Shown: positions 43,945 to 54,171, counted from the stretch's first letter. The stretch: 64,000 nt of DNA from Aquirufa aurantiipilula (GCF_019923745.1 NZ_JAANOG010000005.1:167158-231157), one strand, 5' to 3'. Notes: generated from the sequence alone by a model not told the origin. A program made the numbers and translations.

Positions 43945-45009
43945 ATGAAAACAAGATCAACCTACCTATTTATTGCTCTATTTTTACCATTGAGCCTATT
44001 TTCACAAAATAGCATAAGGATTAATCAGGCTGCCAATGCCTTTTTAGCCAGCCTAAATCAGGATGAACTGAAAAAAGTAAACTATTCATTTCAAGATAGT
44101 GTACGCAAAAAATGGACCAATTTACCAGTAGGGATGGTTCCCAGACCTGGCATTCAATATGGCTCAATGTCCGACAAAAGTCGACTGGCTTTTCACCGCG
44201 TGTTAAGTGCTTTATTAAGTTCTCAAGGTTATTTAAAAACCACCAGCATCATGCAGTTGGATGATATTTTGAATACTTTATATCAAGAAGCATACGATAA
44301 GGGTGAAATCAAAAAAGAGTTCTTAACCCAAATGCAAAAACTAAATTGGGCGCATGGAAATTACTACATTTCAATCTTTGGCAAACCTGGCGATGCTCCT
44401 TGGGGAATGAATTTTGGTGGCCATCACATGGCACTCAGCCTAACTTCTGATGGTAAAAAAATAAGCATGTCGCCCTATTTCATTGGCACAGATCCTTCCG
44501 AAGTAAAATCCTCTAAATATGCGGGTTTACGTGTGTTAAGCAAAGAAGAAGATTATGGTTTTATGCTAATCAATATGCTCTCAGATGCACAAAAATCGAA
44601 AGCAATCCTACAGCAAGCTGTTCCTAAAGACATCATTACCAATCCGAATAGCCAACAGCGCATTGACACCTATTATGGCATCGCCGTAAAAGAATTTACG
44701 GATGCCCAAAAAGCCGTATTGAAAATGTTGATACAAGAATACGTCCACAATTTTGAACATGAAAAATCACATCAAATGATGGACAAAATTGCTGCGACAG
44801 GAATGGATAAAATTCATTTTGCTTGGGTAGGCAGTTTAGAAAATAATAAGTCGCATTATTACATCATCAACGGGCCAGACTTCTTAATTGAATATGACAA
44901 TGTTGGATTCCAAAATGATGGAAACCACATTCATGCTATTTTGCGAGAGAAAGGGAATGATTTTGGCGCAGATTTACTAAAAATGCACTATCTTGAATCC
45001 AAACATTGA
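43945..45009 (+). CDS. DUF3500 domain-containing exported protein
   Basis: A 354-residue protein with a signal peptide (to about LSLFSQ). It matches the DUF3500 pattern, with WTNLPVGMVPRPGIQYGSMSDKSRLAFHRVLSALLSSQGYLK near the start, YYISIFGKPGDAPWGMNFGGHHMALSLT in the middle (GGHH is the strongest motif) and NHIHAILREKGNDFGADLLKMHY at the end. Function is unknown; the conserved His pairs suggest metal binding. The gene is single and lies 81 nt before the DUF1593 gene. Confidence 0.9.
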   Translation: MKTRSTYLFIALFLPLSLFSQNSIRINQAANAFLASLNQDELKKVNYSFQDSVRKKWTNLPVGMVPRPGIQYGSMSDKSRLAFHRVLSALLSSQGYLKTTSIMQLDDILNTLYQEAYDKGEIKKEFLTQMQKLNWAHGNYYISIFGKPGDAPWGMNFGGHHMALSLTSDGKKISMSPYFIGTDPSEVKSSKYAGLRVLSKEEDYGFMLINMLSDAQKSKAILQQAVPKDIITNPNSQQRIDTYYGIAVKEFTDAQKAVLKMLIQEYVHNFEHEKSHQMMDKIAATGMDKIHFAWVGSLENNKSHYYIINGPDFLIEYDNVGFQNDGNHIHAILREKGNDFGADLLKMHYLESKH

Positions 45010-45090
45010 TTAAGTGGAATATGAACCATCATTTTCCACATAAAACAAAGCCATATAACCTTCTTCCATTTTTAATACGCCATTCATAAA

Positions 45091-46581
45091 ATGAGAAAAA
45101 TATTCATTTTTATGCTCTTCATGGGACTAGCCTCGCCCATTTTTGCCAAAGAAAATTTACCAAGAACCATTGTTACCACAGATGGAGAAATTGATGATGT
45201 GGACACCTTTATACGGATGCTCTTGTATTCGAATGAATTTCATTTGGAAGGTTTAATTTACTCTAGCTCCATGTGGCATTATAAAGGGGATGGGAAAGGT
45301 ACTTTGTTTACTTCAGAAATGGACATGACCAAGAAAATGTATGGAGCTAAAACTGACCTTCGCTGGCCGGGTGTCAACTGGATCCAAGATTTATTAAAAG
45401 CCTATGGAGAAGTTTATCCCAAACTCAGCCAAAACTCCAAGACCTATCCTAGTCCTAGCTATTTAAACAGTTTAGTGAAAGTAGGGAACATCGACTTCGA
45501 GGGAGAAATGGAACAAATCACCCCAGGGTCCGAATGGATAAAAGCTAAATTATTAGACAATGATCCTCAGCCTATTTTTTTACAGGCTTGGGGAGGAACC
45601 AATACCATTGCTCGAGCTTTAAAATCTATTGAAGAGGCCTATTCCAAACAAAAAGATTGGCCCATCATTCAAGAAAAAATATCGAAAAAAGCCATCATCT
45701 ATACGGTCATGGACCAAGATGCCACCTATAAAAAATACATCGGTCTACATTGGCCAAAAATTCGGGTATTTTATAATGCCCACCAATTTGGAAGTTTTGC
45801 TTATCCTTGGAAAAGAATCATGCCCAAAGCTGCTCAGCCCTATTTTGAAGGACTCTACATGTCAAAGAACATCATCCTAAATCACGGCCCATTATTGAAA
45901 ATGTATTATGCCTATGGTGATGGTCAAAAACAAGTGGGCGATGATGAACATATACACGGAGATCCGAATAAACTTAAAAATGCTCAATGGGGTAGTTTTG
46001 TACCTTATGATTTCATTTCCGAAGGAGATTCTCCTGCATTTTTACATTTAGTGGATGTGGGCCTAAACAATTTAAATAACCCTTCTTACGGCGGTTGGGG
46101 TGGTCGATTTGCACAAGCGAAAGATAATCCTTACCGATTCGAAGACAATGATGAAGCGGCTGATTTCAATCCAGAATTGGGTAAACTGGATATAAATTAT
46201 GCCCAAACTCGTTGGCTGATTGCCCTTCAACAAGATTTCGCTGCTAGGGCCGATTGGTGCATCAAGGACTTTAAAGACGCTAACCACGCTCCTCAAATTA
46301 CCGTGAGAGAAGGGATGAAAGTCTATGCCAAAGCGGGACAACAAATCTCTCTGAATTTACTGGCTATCGACCCAGATAAACATGCCGTTGCACTGAGTGC
46401 TTGGCCTTACAAAGAAGCAGGAAATGGTGCAGCAGACATCCAAATTTCAGGAAATAAAGCCATGGTTAAAATACCAAACACCGCAAAAGCTGGGGAAACT
46501 TACCACGTCATCATTGAAGGAAAAGACAATGGAACACCGGAATTGACAGGTTATCGACGCGTGGTGGTCAATATTCTTTAA
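45091..46581 (+). CDS. DUF1593 nucleoside-hydrolase-like exported protein
   Basis: A 496-residue protein with a signal peptide (to about ASPIFAKE). The N-terminal domain TIVTTDGEIDDVDTFIRMLLYSNEFHLEGLIYSSS carries the aspartate cluster that binds Ca2+ in nucleoside hydrolases, and ILLNHGPLLKMYYAYGD-like and EGDSPAFLHLVDVGLNN segments belong to the DUF1593 family. The C-terminal ~90 residues form an immunoglobulin-like domain, as in Sde182-type carbohydrate-associated proteins. The role is likely glycoside or ribosyl hydrolysis in the periplasm, but it is unproven. It heads the plus-strand run up to 51453. Confidence 0.9.
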   Translation: MRKIFIFMLFMGLASPIFAKENLPRTIVTTDGEIDDVDTFIRMLLYSNEFHLEGLIYSSSMWHYKGDGKGTLFTSEMDMTKKMYGAKTDLRWPGVNWIQDLLKAYGEVYPKLSQNSKTYPSPSYLNSLVKVGNIDFEGEMEQITPGSEWIKAKLLDNDPQPIFLQAWGGTNTIARALKSIEEAYSKQKDWPIIQEKISKKAIIYTVMDQDATYKKYIGLHWPKIRVFYNAHQFGSFAYPWKRIMPKAAQPYFEGLYMSKNIILNHGPLLKMYYAYGDGQKQVGDDEHIHGDPNKLKNAQWGSFVPYDFISEGDSPAFLHLVDVGLNNLNNPSYGGWGGRFAQAKDNPYRFEDNDEAADFNPELGKLDINYAQTRWLIALQQDFAARADWCIKDFKDANHAPQITVREGMKVYAKAGQQISLNLLAIDPDKHAVALSAWPYKEAGNGAADIQISGNKAMVKIPNTAKAGETYHVIIEGKDNGTPELTGYRRVVVNIL

Positions 46582-46751
46582 GGATAATTTTGTACGCTTT
46601 CAATAATAAATAGTACATTATTGGGCTTGTTTAGGTTTAAGCTATGGTTTTTTCTCTTATATTGAGATTCAAATTAAGCTAAACCTAAAAAACGAATCTA
46701 CGCATCCTGACTAAAACAAAAGTCTAAGGATTAATTGATTCCTTTCCCTCC

Positions 46752-47387
46752 ATGAAATCATTGATCTGGATAGGATTCCTATCGTTCATCTGTATTCCAA
46801 TTTGTTTCGCACAAGGTCCTAAGACTGTGTCCTTATTTGATGGAAAAACATTCCAAGGCTGGGAAGGTGATACCCTACATACTTGGCGTATTGAAAAAGG
46901 GATGTTGGTAGGAGGTTCTTTAACAAACACCGTTCCTCACAACGACTTCCTTTGCACCCAAAAAGTTTATTCCAATTTTATTCTTAAACTCAAAATAAAA
47001 CTGACGGGTGACCAAGGTTTTATTAATTCCGGAGTTCAATTTCGCAGTAAACGACTAAGCAATCCTACCTATGAAATGATTGGATATCAAGCGGATTTTG
47101 GAAAAGATTATTGGGCGAGTCTCTATGATGAATCAAGAAGAAATAAAACACTTGTAAAACCCAATGACCAAGAAGTGCTGAATTGGATCAAATTCAATGA
47201 CTGGAATGACTATGAAATAAAAGCAATCGACCATCGTATCCGATTATACATTAACGGTCACATGAGTGTGGATTATACTGAAATGGATGCCTCCATTCCT
47301 CAATCTGGTTTGATTGGGATACAAATTCATGGTGGAGGAAAGGCTCAAGTGGCCGTAAAAGATATTAGTATTCAAGAATTACCTTAA
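46752..47387 (+). CDS. DUF1080 (3-keto-disaccharide hydrolase) family protein
   Basis: A 211-residue protein with a signal peptide (MKSLIWIGFLSFICIPICFAQ). It is a concanavalin-like jelly roll with the DUF1080 marks SLFDGKTFQGWEG, NFILKLKIKLTGDQGFINSGVQFRSKR, YQADFGKDYWASLYDES and SGLIGIQIHGGG. Members of this family hydrolyse 3-keto-disaccharides or act as their binding modules. It is 18 nt upstream of the cupredoxin-dehydrogenase gene and is likely co-transcribed with it; a link to sugar oxidation follows from family and place. Confidence 0.93.
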   Translation: MKSLIWIGFLSFICIPICFAQGPKTVSLFDGKTFQGWEGDTLHTWRIEKGMLVGGSLTNTVPHNDFLCTQKVYSNFILKLKIKLTGDQGFINSGVQFRSKRLSNPTYEMIGYQADFGKDYWASLYDESRRNKTLVKPNDQEVLNWIKFNDWNDYEIKAIDHRIRLYINGHMSVDYTEMDASIPQSGLIGIQIHGGGKAQVAVKDISIQELP

Positions 47388-47405
47388 AACAATTTCTATA
47401 CATCT

Positions 47406-50264
47406 ATGAACAAATCTGTTAGCTATTTTTTAGGTCTAATCTTAAGTCTTTTTCTTGTGATTCCCACTTGGGCAATAAGCTCAATTACTATACAACAAGA
47501 TACTTCAAAAGTCGACTTTGACTATACTTTAGAAGCCACTATGTTAGGCTATTTCTCCAAAGATGGTACGCGAAATCCTACCTTAAAAGCCAATAAAGGT
47601 AAAAAGGTAAGAATTACCATTGTCAATGGTGAACAAATGACTCATGATATTTCCATGGAAAAACTGGGTATCAAGAGTTCTACTATTTTAGATAAAGGAT
47701 CCAGCACCAGCCTTGTATTTATTGCTCAGTCAAACGATACCTATTTCTGTTCCATACCAGGTCACCGAGCGGCTGGCATGGTGGGGAAATTTGAAATTGT
47801 AGAAGGGACAATTAGCGCTGAAATAGTAAAAGGTATTCGTCCTTCCAAAAACGGGAAACCATTAAACTTAAATTTTGAAACAGGAAATCTGGACGATTGG
47901 AAAGCGGAAGGAGAAGCCTTTGCAAATCCCATTTTTAATCAAGACCCCTCTCCTGTACATGATAAGACCATGAAAATTGGTCCAGAAGGAACTCATTTCA
48001 TCTCGAGCGGTGGCACAAAAAACTATGCCTTAACGGGTACTTTAACCTCTGTACCCTTTAAAATTACACAGCCTTTTGCTAGTTTTTGGGTTTCTGGAGG
48101 AGCGTTACAAGATACTCGCGTAGAACTAGTATCAGCTAAAAGCAAAAAAGTCATTTTCCGTTCTACTGGACAAGGGCGTGCCACTTTACAACCCGTAGTT
48201 GCGAACCTTAAACCTTATTTGCAACAAGAAATCTTCATCCGCATCATCGACAATGAAACGGGTATCACACCCATTCCTTACGTGGCGCATGATAAATTGG
48301 CTCATATCAATTTTGACAACTTTCAATTCCACGCAACTCGGCCTAATTACCCGAATGAATTACACCAAAAAGACATCATTGTATTGCCCCCATTAGATCC
48401 TGTGCTGAATGCTGGCTTGTCTGGTGTAAAAGCGGCGGAAGCCATGACCTTGCCCAAAGGATTCAAAATTAATTTAGCTGCCGCAGAACCCGACATAGTT
48501 CGTCCTATCAGTTTTACCATTGATGCCAAAGGAAGATTATGGGTGGTAGAAGGACATACCTATCCCGTTCCTGCACCCGAAGGACAGGGAAAAGATCGCA
48601 TTCTGATTTTTGAAGATACCGATGGAAATGGAACCTTGGATAAAAGAAAAGTCTTCATGGAAGGTCTGAATTTGGTCAGTGGCATTGAAGTGGGCATGGG
48701 AGGAGTTTGGCTAGGGGCAGCACCTTATTTACTATTTATTCCAACGGATTTTCAGACGGATAAAGCCACGGGACCTGTCCAAAAACTGTTGGATGGCTGG
48801 GGAGTACAAGACACACACGAAGTTTTAAATAGTTTACGTTGGGGACCCGATGGTTGGCTGTATGGTAATCATGGAGTATTTACTCATTCCAATGTAGGAA
48901 AACCGGGTGCCTCGGATCAGCAGCGAACTAAAATTAATGCTGGCGTCTGGAGATTCCATCCTATCAGTCATCAGTTTGAGGTATTTGCAGAAGGAACGAG
49001 CAATCCTTGGGGAATCGACTTCAATGACTATGGACATCCTTTCATTACCGTTTGTGTGATTCCCCACATGTTTCACATCATACAAGGAGCACGATACGAG
49101 CGGCAAGCCGGAAAACATTTTAATCCATACACTTACGAAGACATAAAAACCATTGCTGACCATCGGCATTACGTAGGCGACAGAGGTCCACATGCAGGTA
49201 ATTTCCGCTCTGCATCCGCTGGGGGTGGCCATGCACATGCCGGTGCTATGATATATTTAGGAGGAAATACGTGGCCTAAAGAATTCCGAAATAACATCTT
49301 CATGAACAACATCAATGGCTCTCGATTGAATGTAGATCAGCTCAATAGGCAAGGTTCAGGCTACAATGCCTCACATAAAAAAGACTTCATTGTCATGAAC
49401 GACTCATGGTCGCAATGGCTCAATTTTAAATATGACCCAAGTGGTTCCGTTTTTGCCATCGATTGGTACGATAAAAACCAATGTCATAGCTCTAACCCGG
49501 ACGTTCATGATAAAACCATGGGAAGAATCTTTAAAATCACACATGAAAACGATAAATGGGTTCAAGTGGATTTACATAAAGCGACCGACATGGATTTAGT
49601 GAATTACCAACTGCATGCCAATGAATGGTATGTTAGACAGGCGAGAACTATTTTACAAGAAAGAGGGCCCAATCCTCAAGTTCATGCTGCCTTGAGAAAC
49701 ATCATTGATAAAAACCCCGATGTGACCCGAAAACTGAGAGCTTTATGGACATTACATGTTACTCAAGGTTTAACAGAAAAAGATGTCGCCCAATTATTGA
49801 CTAATCCAGATGAAAATGTTCGAAGCTGGGCGATACAATTGGTCGCCGAAAAGAAACAGGTTTCCGCTGATATTTTGCGTCAATTTGAGTCCATGGCTCG
49901 TACGGATAAGTCGGCACAAGTCCGACTGTATTTAGTATCTGCCTTATTGCGTTTAGATCCTGCACAGCGTTGGAATGTATTGGATGCTTTAGTTCAAAAA
50001 ACAGAAGATCAAGCAGACCATAATTTGCCATTAATGCTTTGGTATGCAGCCGAACCATTGGCTACTTTGGATGTCAAGCGCGCTATTCAGTTGGGTGTAA
50101 AGTCTAAAATGCCCAAGTTTTTAAACTACACCATTCAGCGCGTAGCTGCCTTGAAATCAGATGAGGCCATTGCTTCTTTGAAGGATTTACAATCCAAATT
50201 GGGGCATTCCCATGAGAACCATGAAGTGAGTATGTTATTGGATAAAATATTAAGCCAAAAATAG
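47406..50264 (+). CDS. Cupredoxin-fused PVC-type (membrane-bound) dehydrogenase with HEAT repeats
   Basis: A 952-residue exported protein (signal peptide to about WAISS). Residues ~36-135 form a plastocyanin-like domain with a complete type-1 copper site: His80 (MTHDI), Cys115, His120 and Met125 in FCSIPGHRAAGM. A carbohydrate-binding-like jelly roll (~150-310) follows. Next comes a PVC-type dehydrogenase propeller (~345-720; GFKINLAAAEPDIVRPISFTID, LWVVEGHTYPVP, NSLRWGPDGWLYGNHG, AHAGAMIYLGGNTWP). Helical HEAT-like repeats (~755-950) complete the protein. The usual CxxCH heme motif is absent, so copper may take electrons instead. The substrate, probably a sugar, is unknown. It is 7 nt before the FG-GAP gene. 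Confidence 0.9.
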   Translation: MNKSVSYFLGLILSLFLVIPTWAISSITIQQDTSKVDFDYTLEATMLGYFSKDGTRNPTLKANKGKKVRITIVNGEQMTHDISMEKLGIKSSTILDKGSSTSLVFIAQSNDTYFCSIPGHRAAGMVGKFEIVEGTISAEIVKGIRPSKNGKPLNLNFETGNLDDWKAEGEAFANPIFNQDPSPVHDKTMKIGPEGTHFISSGGTKNYALTGTLTSVPFKITQPFASFWVSGGALQDTRVELVSAKSKKVIFRSTGQGRATLQPVVANLKPYLQQEIFIRIIDNETGITPIPYVAHDKLAHINFDNFQFHATRPNYPNELHQKDIIVLPPLDPVLNAGLSGVKAAEAMTLPKGFKINLAAAEPDIVRPISFTIDAKGRLWVVEGHTYPVPAPEGQGKDRILIFEDTDGNGTLDKRKVFMEGLNLVSGIEVGMGGVWLGAAPYLLFIPTDFQTDKATGPVQKLLDGWGVQDTHEVLNSLRWGPDGWLYGNHGVFTHSNVGKPGASDQQRTKINAGVWRFHPISHQFEVFAEGTSNPWGIDFNDYGHPFITVCVIPHMFHIIQGARYERQAGKHFNPYTYEDIKTIADHRHYVGDRGPHAGNFRSASAGGGHAHAGAMIYLGGNTWPKEFRNNIFMNNINGSRLNVDQLNRQGSGYNASHKKDFIVMNDSWSQWLNFKYDPSGSVFAIDWYDKNQCHSSNPDVHDKTMGRIFKITHENDKWVQVDLHKATDMDLVNYQLHANEWYVRQARTILQERGPNPQVHAALRNIIDKNPDVTRKLRALWTLHVTQGLTEKDVAQLLTNPDENVRSWAIQLVAEKKQVSADILRQFESMARTDKSAQVRLYLVSALLRLDPAQRWNVLDALVQKTEDQADHNLPLMLWYAAEPLATLDVKRAIQLGVKSKMPKFLNYTIQRVAALKSDEAIASLKDLQSKLGHSHENHEVSMLLDKILSQK

Positions 50265-50271
50265 CCCTCAA

Positions 50272-51453
50272 ATGAAAAAATATAGCCCCATTTTAGGATT
50301 GGAATTACTCCTACTCTTTTTCATGCTGGCCTTTCAGTCGCAGCCACCGTCCGACTTTAAAAAAACAAAAATAACGGGAGATTTTATTTCGGAGGGAGTA
50401 GCCGCTGGCGACTTAAATAAAGATGGGAAAATAGACATTATTGCGGGATATTATTGGTTTGAAGCTCCTTATTGGGTAAAACATGAAATGGCTCCATCCA
50501 GAACTTTTGATCCTAGAAAAGAGTATTCTGAATCCTTTCTAAACCTGTGTTTGGATGTCAATTTAGACGGTTGGAATGATGTCGTGATTATTGATTTCCC
50601 AGGTAAAGCTGGATTTTGGTTTGAAAATCCCAAAAATAAAAGCGAGCAGTGGACCAAACACATCATTGCCCAAGGAATGGGTATCAGCAATGAATCTCCG
50701 GGTTTTATTGATGTGGATCAAGATGGTCGATTGGATATTTTATGTGGAGATAAAGACAAAAAACAAATTGTTTGGCTTCAAGCGCCCACTCAAAAAGGGG
50801 AAACTGAATGGCAAAGGCATGCTTTAAGTCAAGAAAAAGTACCGGGAACAGAAAGTTTCTCGCATGGGATAGGCATGGGAGATATCAACATGGATGGAAT
50901 TCCTGATGTGGTCATTCGCGAAGGCTGGTTTGAGGGTAAAAAAGATGTAAAATCAGGAGATTGGACTTTTCATCCGACCAATCTAGGAGAAGTCTGCTCG
51001 CACATGCAAGTGATGGATGTCAATGGAGATGGCAAAAACGACGTAGTTAGCGCATCGGCACATGCTTTGGGAGTTTGGTGGCATGAGCAAGTGAACCAAC
51101 ATGGAGAGATTAGCTTTAAAACTCACTTGATGAGTACACGGACGGCCCAAACCCATGCATCAATTATGGCCGATTTAAATGGAGATGGCAAAAAAGAATA
51201 CATTACGGGTAAACGCTTTTTAGCCCACCACGGTAGGGATGCTGGAGATAGTGACCCAGCTATGTTATTCTATTTTGATTTCAATGAAAAAGATACTAGT
51301 TCATTTTGGAAAGAGCATTTGATTGATCAGGATTCTGGAGCAGGATTAAATATTACAGTGATGGATGTCAATAAAGACAAGAAACCAGACATCATTATTT
51401 CCAATAAAAATGGCGTGTTTTTGTTCGAAAATCAACTCAAAAAAAGGCGGTAA
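50272..51453 (+). CDS. FG-GAP/VCBS repeat protein
   Basis: A 393-residue protein with an N-terminal hydrophobic segment (LGLELLLLFFMLAFQ). Seven calcium-loop repeats mark a beta-propeller: DLNKDGKIDIIAG, DVNLDGWNDVVII, DVDQDGRLDILCG, DINMDGIPDVVIR, DVNGDGKNDVVSA, DLNGDGKKEYITG and DVNKDKKPDIIIS. Such proteins usually mediate binding rather than catalysis. The gene is 7 nt after the cupredoxin dehydrogenase, so its product probably works with it at the cell surface or in the periplasm. Confidence 0.92.
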   Translation: MKKYSPILGLELLLLFFMLAFQSQPPSDFKKTKITGDFISEGVAAGDLNKDGKIDIIAGYYWFEAPYWVKHEMAPSRTFDPRKEYSESFLNLCLDVNLDGWNDVVIIDFPGKAGFWFENPKNKSEQWTKHIIAQGMGISNESPGFIDVDQDGRLDILCGDKDKKQIVWLQAPTQKGETEWQRHALSQEKVPGTESFSHGIGMGDINMDGIPDVVIREGWFEGKKDVKSGDWTFHPTNLGEVCSHMQVMDVNGDGKNDVVSASAHALGVWWHEQVNQHGEISFKTHLMSTRTAQTHASIMADLNGDGKKEYITGKRFLAHHGRDAGDSDPAMLFYFDFNEKDTSSFWKEHLIDQDSGAGLNITVMDVNKDKKPDIIISNKNGVFLFENQLKKRR

Positions 51454-51466
51454 ATTTGGAAGAAAT

Positions 51467-51874
51467 TTAAGACATACTTTTCTCCATTTTCACATATTCG
51501 ATGCCATTTTTCAGGAATGCTTCACCTACTTTTTTCATACCAAATTTCTCATAAAATTTGGCTTTGGAAACTCGCGCGTGGCACCAAATTAGCTGGATAT
51601 CAGATTGGTTACATTGTTCAAAAACATGCTTCAATAAATTAGAACCGTAGCCTTTGCCTTGTTCCGATTCTAGCGTGGCAAATTTCCGGAATTGCATGGA
51701 TTGATTCTCCTGAAAAAGCGAAATAACGGACTTCAATTGACCATCATCGATTAGCCCTAAATGAATCGCCACATCATCGCCTGGAACTTTGACAAAATCC
51801 AAGTCTTTATCTGGCCACATGACCTGTTGACGAATCAATAATACCTGTTGGATAGGAATTTCTTGAATTTGCAT
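51467..51874 (-). CDS. GNAT family N-acetyltransferase
   Basis: A 135-residue GNAT protein. The acetyl-CoA loop is EQGKGYGSNLLKHVFEQC, with DDGQLKSVISLFQENQSMQFRKFATL before it and CHARVSKAKFYEKFGMKKVGEAFLK after it, the usual end. The target is unknown. It lies 5 nt upstream-facing from the PQQ dehydrogenase stop (51880), meaning that it follows that gene on the minus strand and is probably co-transcribed. Confidence 0.9.
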   Translation of the reverse strand: MQIQEIPIQQVLLIRQQVMWPDKDLDFVKVPGDDVAIHLGLIDDGQLKSVISLFQENQSMQFRKFATLESEQGKGYGSNLLKHVFEQCNQSDIQLIWCHARVSKAKFYEKFGMKKVGEAFLKNGIEYVKMEKSMS

Positions 51875-51879
51875 GAAAC

Positions 51880-53973
51880 TTAATTTAAGGAAAAAGCGAG
51901 GTAGTGGTCACCCGACTTGGTTTTCAACTTGCCACCTCCACAGGCTATGACCACAAATTCTTTCCCATCTACTGCATACACGGAGGGCGAAGCATAACCT
52001 GCCGCAGGTAATTTATAACGCCATAATTCTTCCCCTGTTGCCCGATCAAATGCCCTAAAATACTCATCTTTAGTAGCCGCAATAAATACCAAGCCACCGG
52101 CAGTTACGGCGGGGCCACCATAATTATCCGTCCCTGTTCTTGGGATTCCTTGGGCCATCAGCTCTGGATATTCCCCTAAAGGCACTTGCCACAGCCTTTT
52201 TCCTGAATGCATATTGATAGCGGTCAGGGTTCCCCAAGGTGGACGACTTACCGGATACCCATTTGAATCAAACCAACGGTTATAGCCCGTCATCAAATAA
52301 TCGGAAATAGACAAATTACTAGAGCCTTTTACGGCCACATTTTCTCCTTGGAGAAAAGACCAAATCGCCTCTTTTTGTTCCTGACTAATATGCTGCAAGG
52401 AAGGCATTCTTCCTCTTCCTTGATTCAATAATTCCAAAAAGCTTTTGAGCTTATATTTCTTTTGGACCTGCAACAAAGAAGGCACTGATCCATCTTCACT
52501 CCCTTGTCTATTGGGTCCATGACAGCTCATGCAATGTTGCTCATACACCACACTGGCGGTGGTCATTTTTAGACTTTTGGAATTGGGAATCAAAGACGTA
52601 TACACCGGATTTTCTTTGGCAGGAATGTACATTACTTGGTGCTCGTCTACAGCTGCTCCACCCCATTGTGCACCCCCATCAGTTCCTGGAAAAAAGATGG
52701 TTCTTTCCTTACCTACTGGTATATACGCATGGCCAGCTTTTGACATGGAGAATTCCTTTTTAATCACCTCTGGATTAGACACCTCAGGATTAATGTCCTT
52801 TTCGAAAAAACTTTGTCGCGTAAATGGCTCTGGCCAAGTGGGGATAGGTTGCGTTTTAGAAGCCAATTCACCAAGAACATCGGAAGCAGGAAAAGGAGTT
52901 TCCACAATAGAGAAAATAGGCTTACCAGTGACCCGATCAAACACAAACATAAAGCCTTGCTTGCTTAGGACAGAAACAACATCTTTCTTTTCTCCGTGAA
53001 TGTTGATGCTAAACAAATTGGGAGGCGCAGGAATATCCCGATCCCATATGTCGTGGTGTACCGTCTGAAAATGCCAAAGCCTTTTTCCAGTGGTAGCATC
53101 CAAAGCCAGCAGGCAATTGGCAAATAGATTGTCGCCCTTTCTATTTCCCCCATAAAAATCAAAGGCCGCGGAACCTGTAGGCGCATAAACAATGCCTCGT
53201 TTTTCATCCAATGCCATCCCCATCCAGCTATTAGCGCCACCAAGGTTTTTATAATTGTATTTCTCCCAAGAATCATATCCAAATTGCCCCGGTCTGGGAA
53301 TGGTTTGAAAAGTCCACAATAATTTTCCAGAAATGGCATCATAGCCCCGGATATCGCCCAGCAGAGCTGTAGCGGATTCAGAAACTCGAGTACCCACGAT
53401 TAGGATATTCTTAAAAATGGTCACAGGTGTATTTAAGGAGACATATTCATCTGAGCCTTCTCGTTGGATACCGGGCAATAAATTGACTTTACCCTCTTGA
53501 CCAAAGCTAGGAATGACTTTGCCCGTTTTGGCATCTAAGGCGAATAAATAGGCTCCATAACCAAAAAAGATGCGTGATTTTTTGCCGCTGGACCAATAGC
53601 TTAGGCCTCGACTGGTGGTGCTGTTGGTTTTAATCTTGATGTTGGTTTTCCAAAGTTCCACGCCTGATTTAGCATCCAGCGCAAAAGCCTGGGTATTGGC
53701 AGAAACACCGTATAAAATCCCATTGATGATGATGGGATTGCATTGCATTTGGGTCCCATTGGTAAGGGTATCCGCCCCGCCCGCATCGTAATCCCAAGCT
53801 AGGGATAATTGATTTACATTGGAGGTATTGATTTGTTTTAAAGGAGAAAAATGATTGCGATGATTACCCCCATGATACGCTGGCCAATCCACCCGCATCC
53901 GATTTTGCCAAGAGGCAAACCCCAGCAAGATTCCTAGGATGGATATCCCCAACATGAGCTGCAGCTTTTTCAT
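51880..53973 (-). CDS. PQQ-dependent dehydrogenase with built-in cytochrome c domain
   Basis: A 697-residue protein, starting at the ATG complementary to 53971-53973 (MKKLQLMLGISILGILLGFASWQ, signal/anchor); the longer frame lacks a signal. It is an eight-bladed quinoprotein propeller with WxW-type blade motifs such as LSLAWDYDAGGADTLTNGTQMQCNP, ALDAKSGVELWKTN, ALDATTGKRLWHFQ and RATGEELWRYKLP. Near residues 481-485 a c-type heme site (CMSCH) is inserted, with the distal Met expected in the GRMPSL part. It resembles glucose/alcohol dehydrogenases that pass electrons from PQQ to heme. No PQQ biosynthesis gene is in the window, so cofactor uptake or distant genes are needed. Confidence 0.92.
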   Translation of the reverse strand: MKKLQLMLGISILGILLGFASWQNRMRVDWPAYHGGNHRNHFSPLKQINTSNVNQLSLAWDYDAGGADTLTNGTQMQCNPIIINGILYGVSANTQAFALDAKSGVELWKTNIKIKTNSTTSRGLSYWSSGKKSRIFFGYGAYLFALDAKTGKVIPSFGQEGKVNLLPGIQREGSDEYVSLNTPVTIFKNILIVGTRVSESATALLGDIRGYDAISGKLLWTFQTIPRPGQFGYDSWEKYNYKNLGGANSWMGMALDEKRGIVYAPTGSAAFDFYGGNRKGDNLFANCLLALDATTGKRLWHFQTVHHDIWDRDIPAPPNLFSINIHGEKKDVVSVLSKQGFMFVFDRVTGKPIFSIVETPFPASDVLGELASKTQPIPTWPEPFTRQSFFEKDINPEVSNPEVIKKEFSMSKAGHAYIPVGKERTIFFPGTDGGAQWGGAAVDEHQVMYIPAKENPVYTSLIPNSKSLKMTTASVVYEQHCMSCHGPNRQGSEDGSVPSLLQVQKKYKLKSFLELLNQGRGRMPSLQHISQEQKEAIWSFLQGENVAVKGSSNLSISDYLMTGYNRWFDSNGYPVSRPPWGTLTAINMHSGKRLWQVPLGEYPELMAQGIPRTGTDNYGGPAVTAGGLVFIAATKDEYFRAFDRATGEELWRYKLPAAGYASPSVYAVDGKEFVVIACGGGKLKTKSGDHYLAFSLN

Positions 53974-54171
53974 GGGTTTGGATTTTGTCAAATGTAAGGG
54001 TTTCGGTGGGAAAATGGATAGGTATGCTTTAAGATGTTGTAAAATTTGAGTAGCTAGGGGTTTATTTTTAATTGCACATAATGGGAGAACTACCATTTTT
54101 GTCGACCTAATTTTCCAAAGAAGTTAAAAAATAATAAATATTTATCATTAACCTTTTTCGTTAATAATTTT

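Noticed and set aside
48834..49238. 134-codon minus-strand frame
   Set aside because: It is antisense to the cupredoxin-dehydrogenase propeller; a shadow.
52529..52999. 156-codon plus-strand frame
   Set aside because: It lies fully inside the PQQ dehydrogenase gene on the other strand, whose motifs are certain. It is a shadow frame.
53974..54096. N-terminal extension of the PQQ dehydrogenase
   Set aside because: It would hide the signal peptide behind 41 residues of non-signal sequence; the start at 53973 is preferred.
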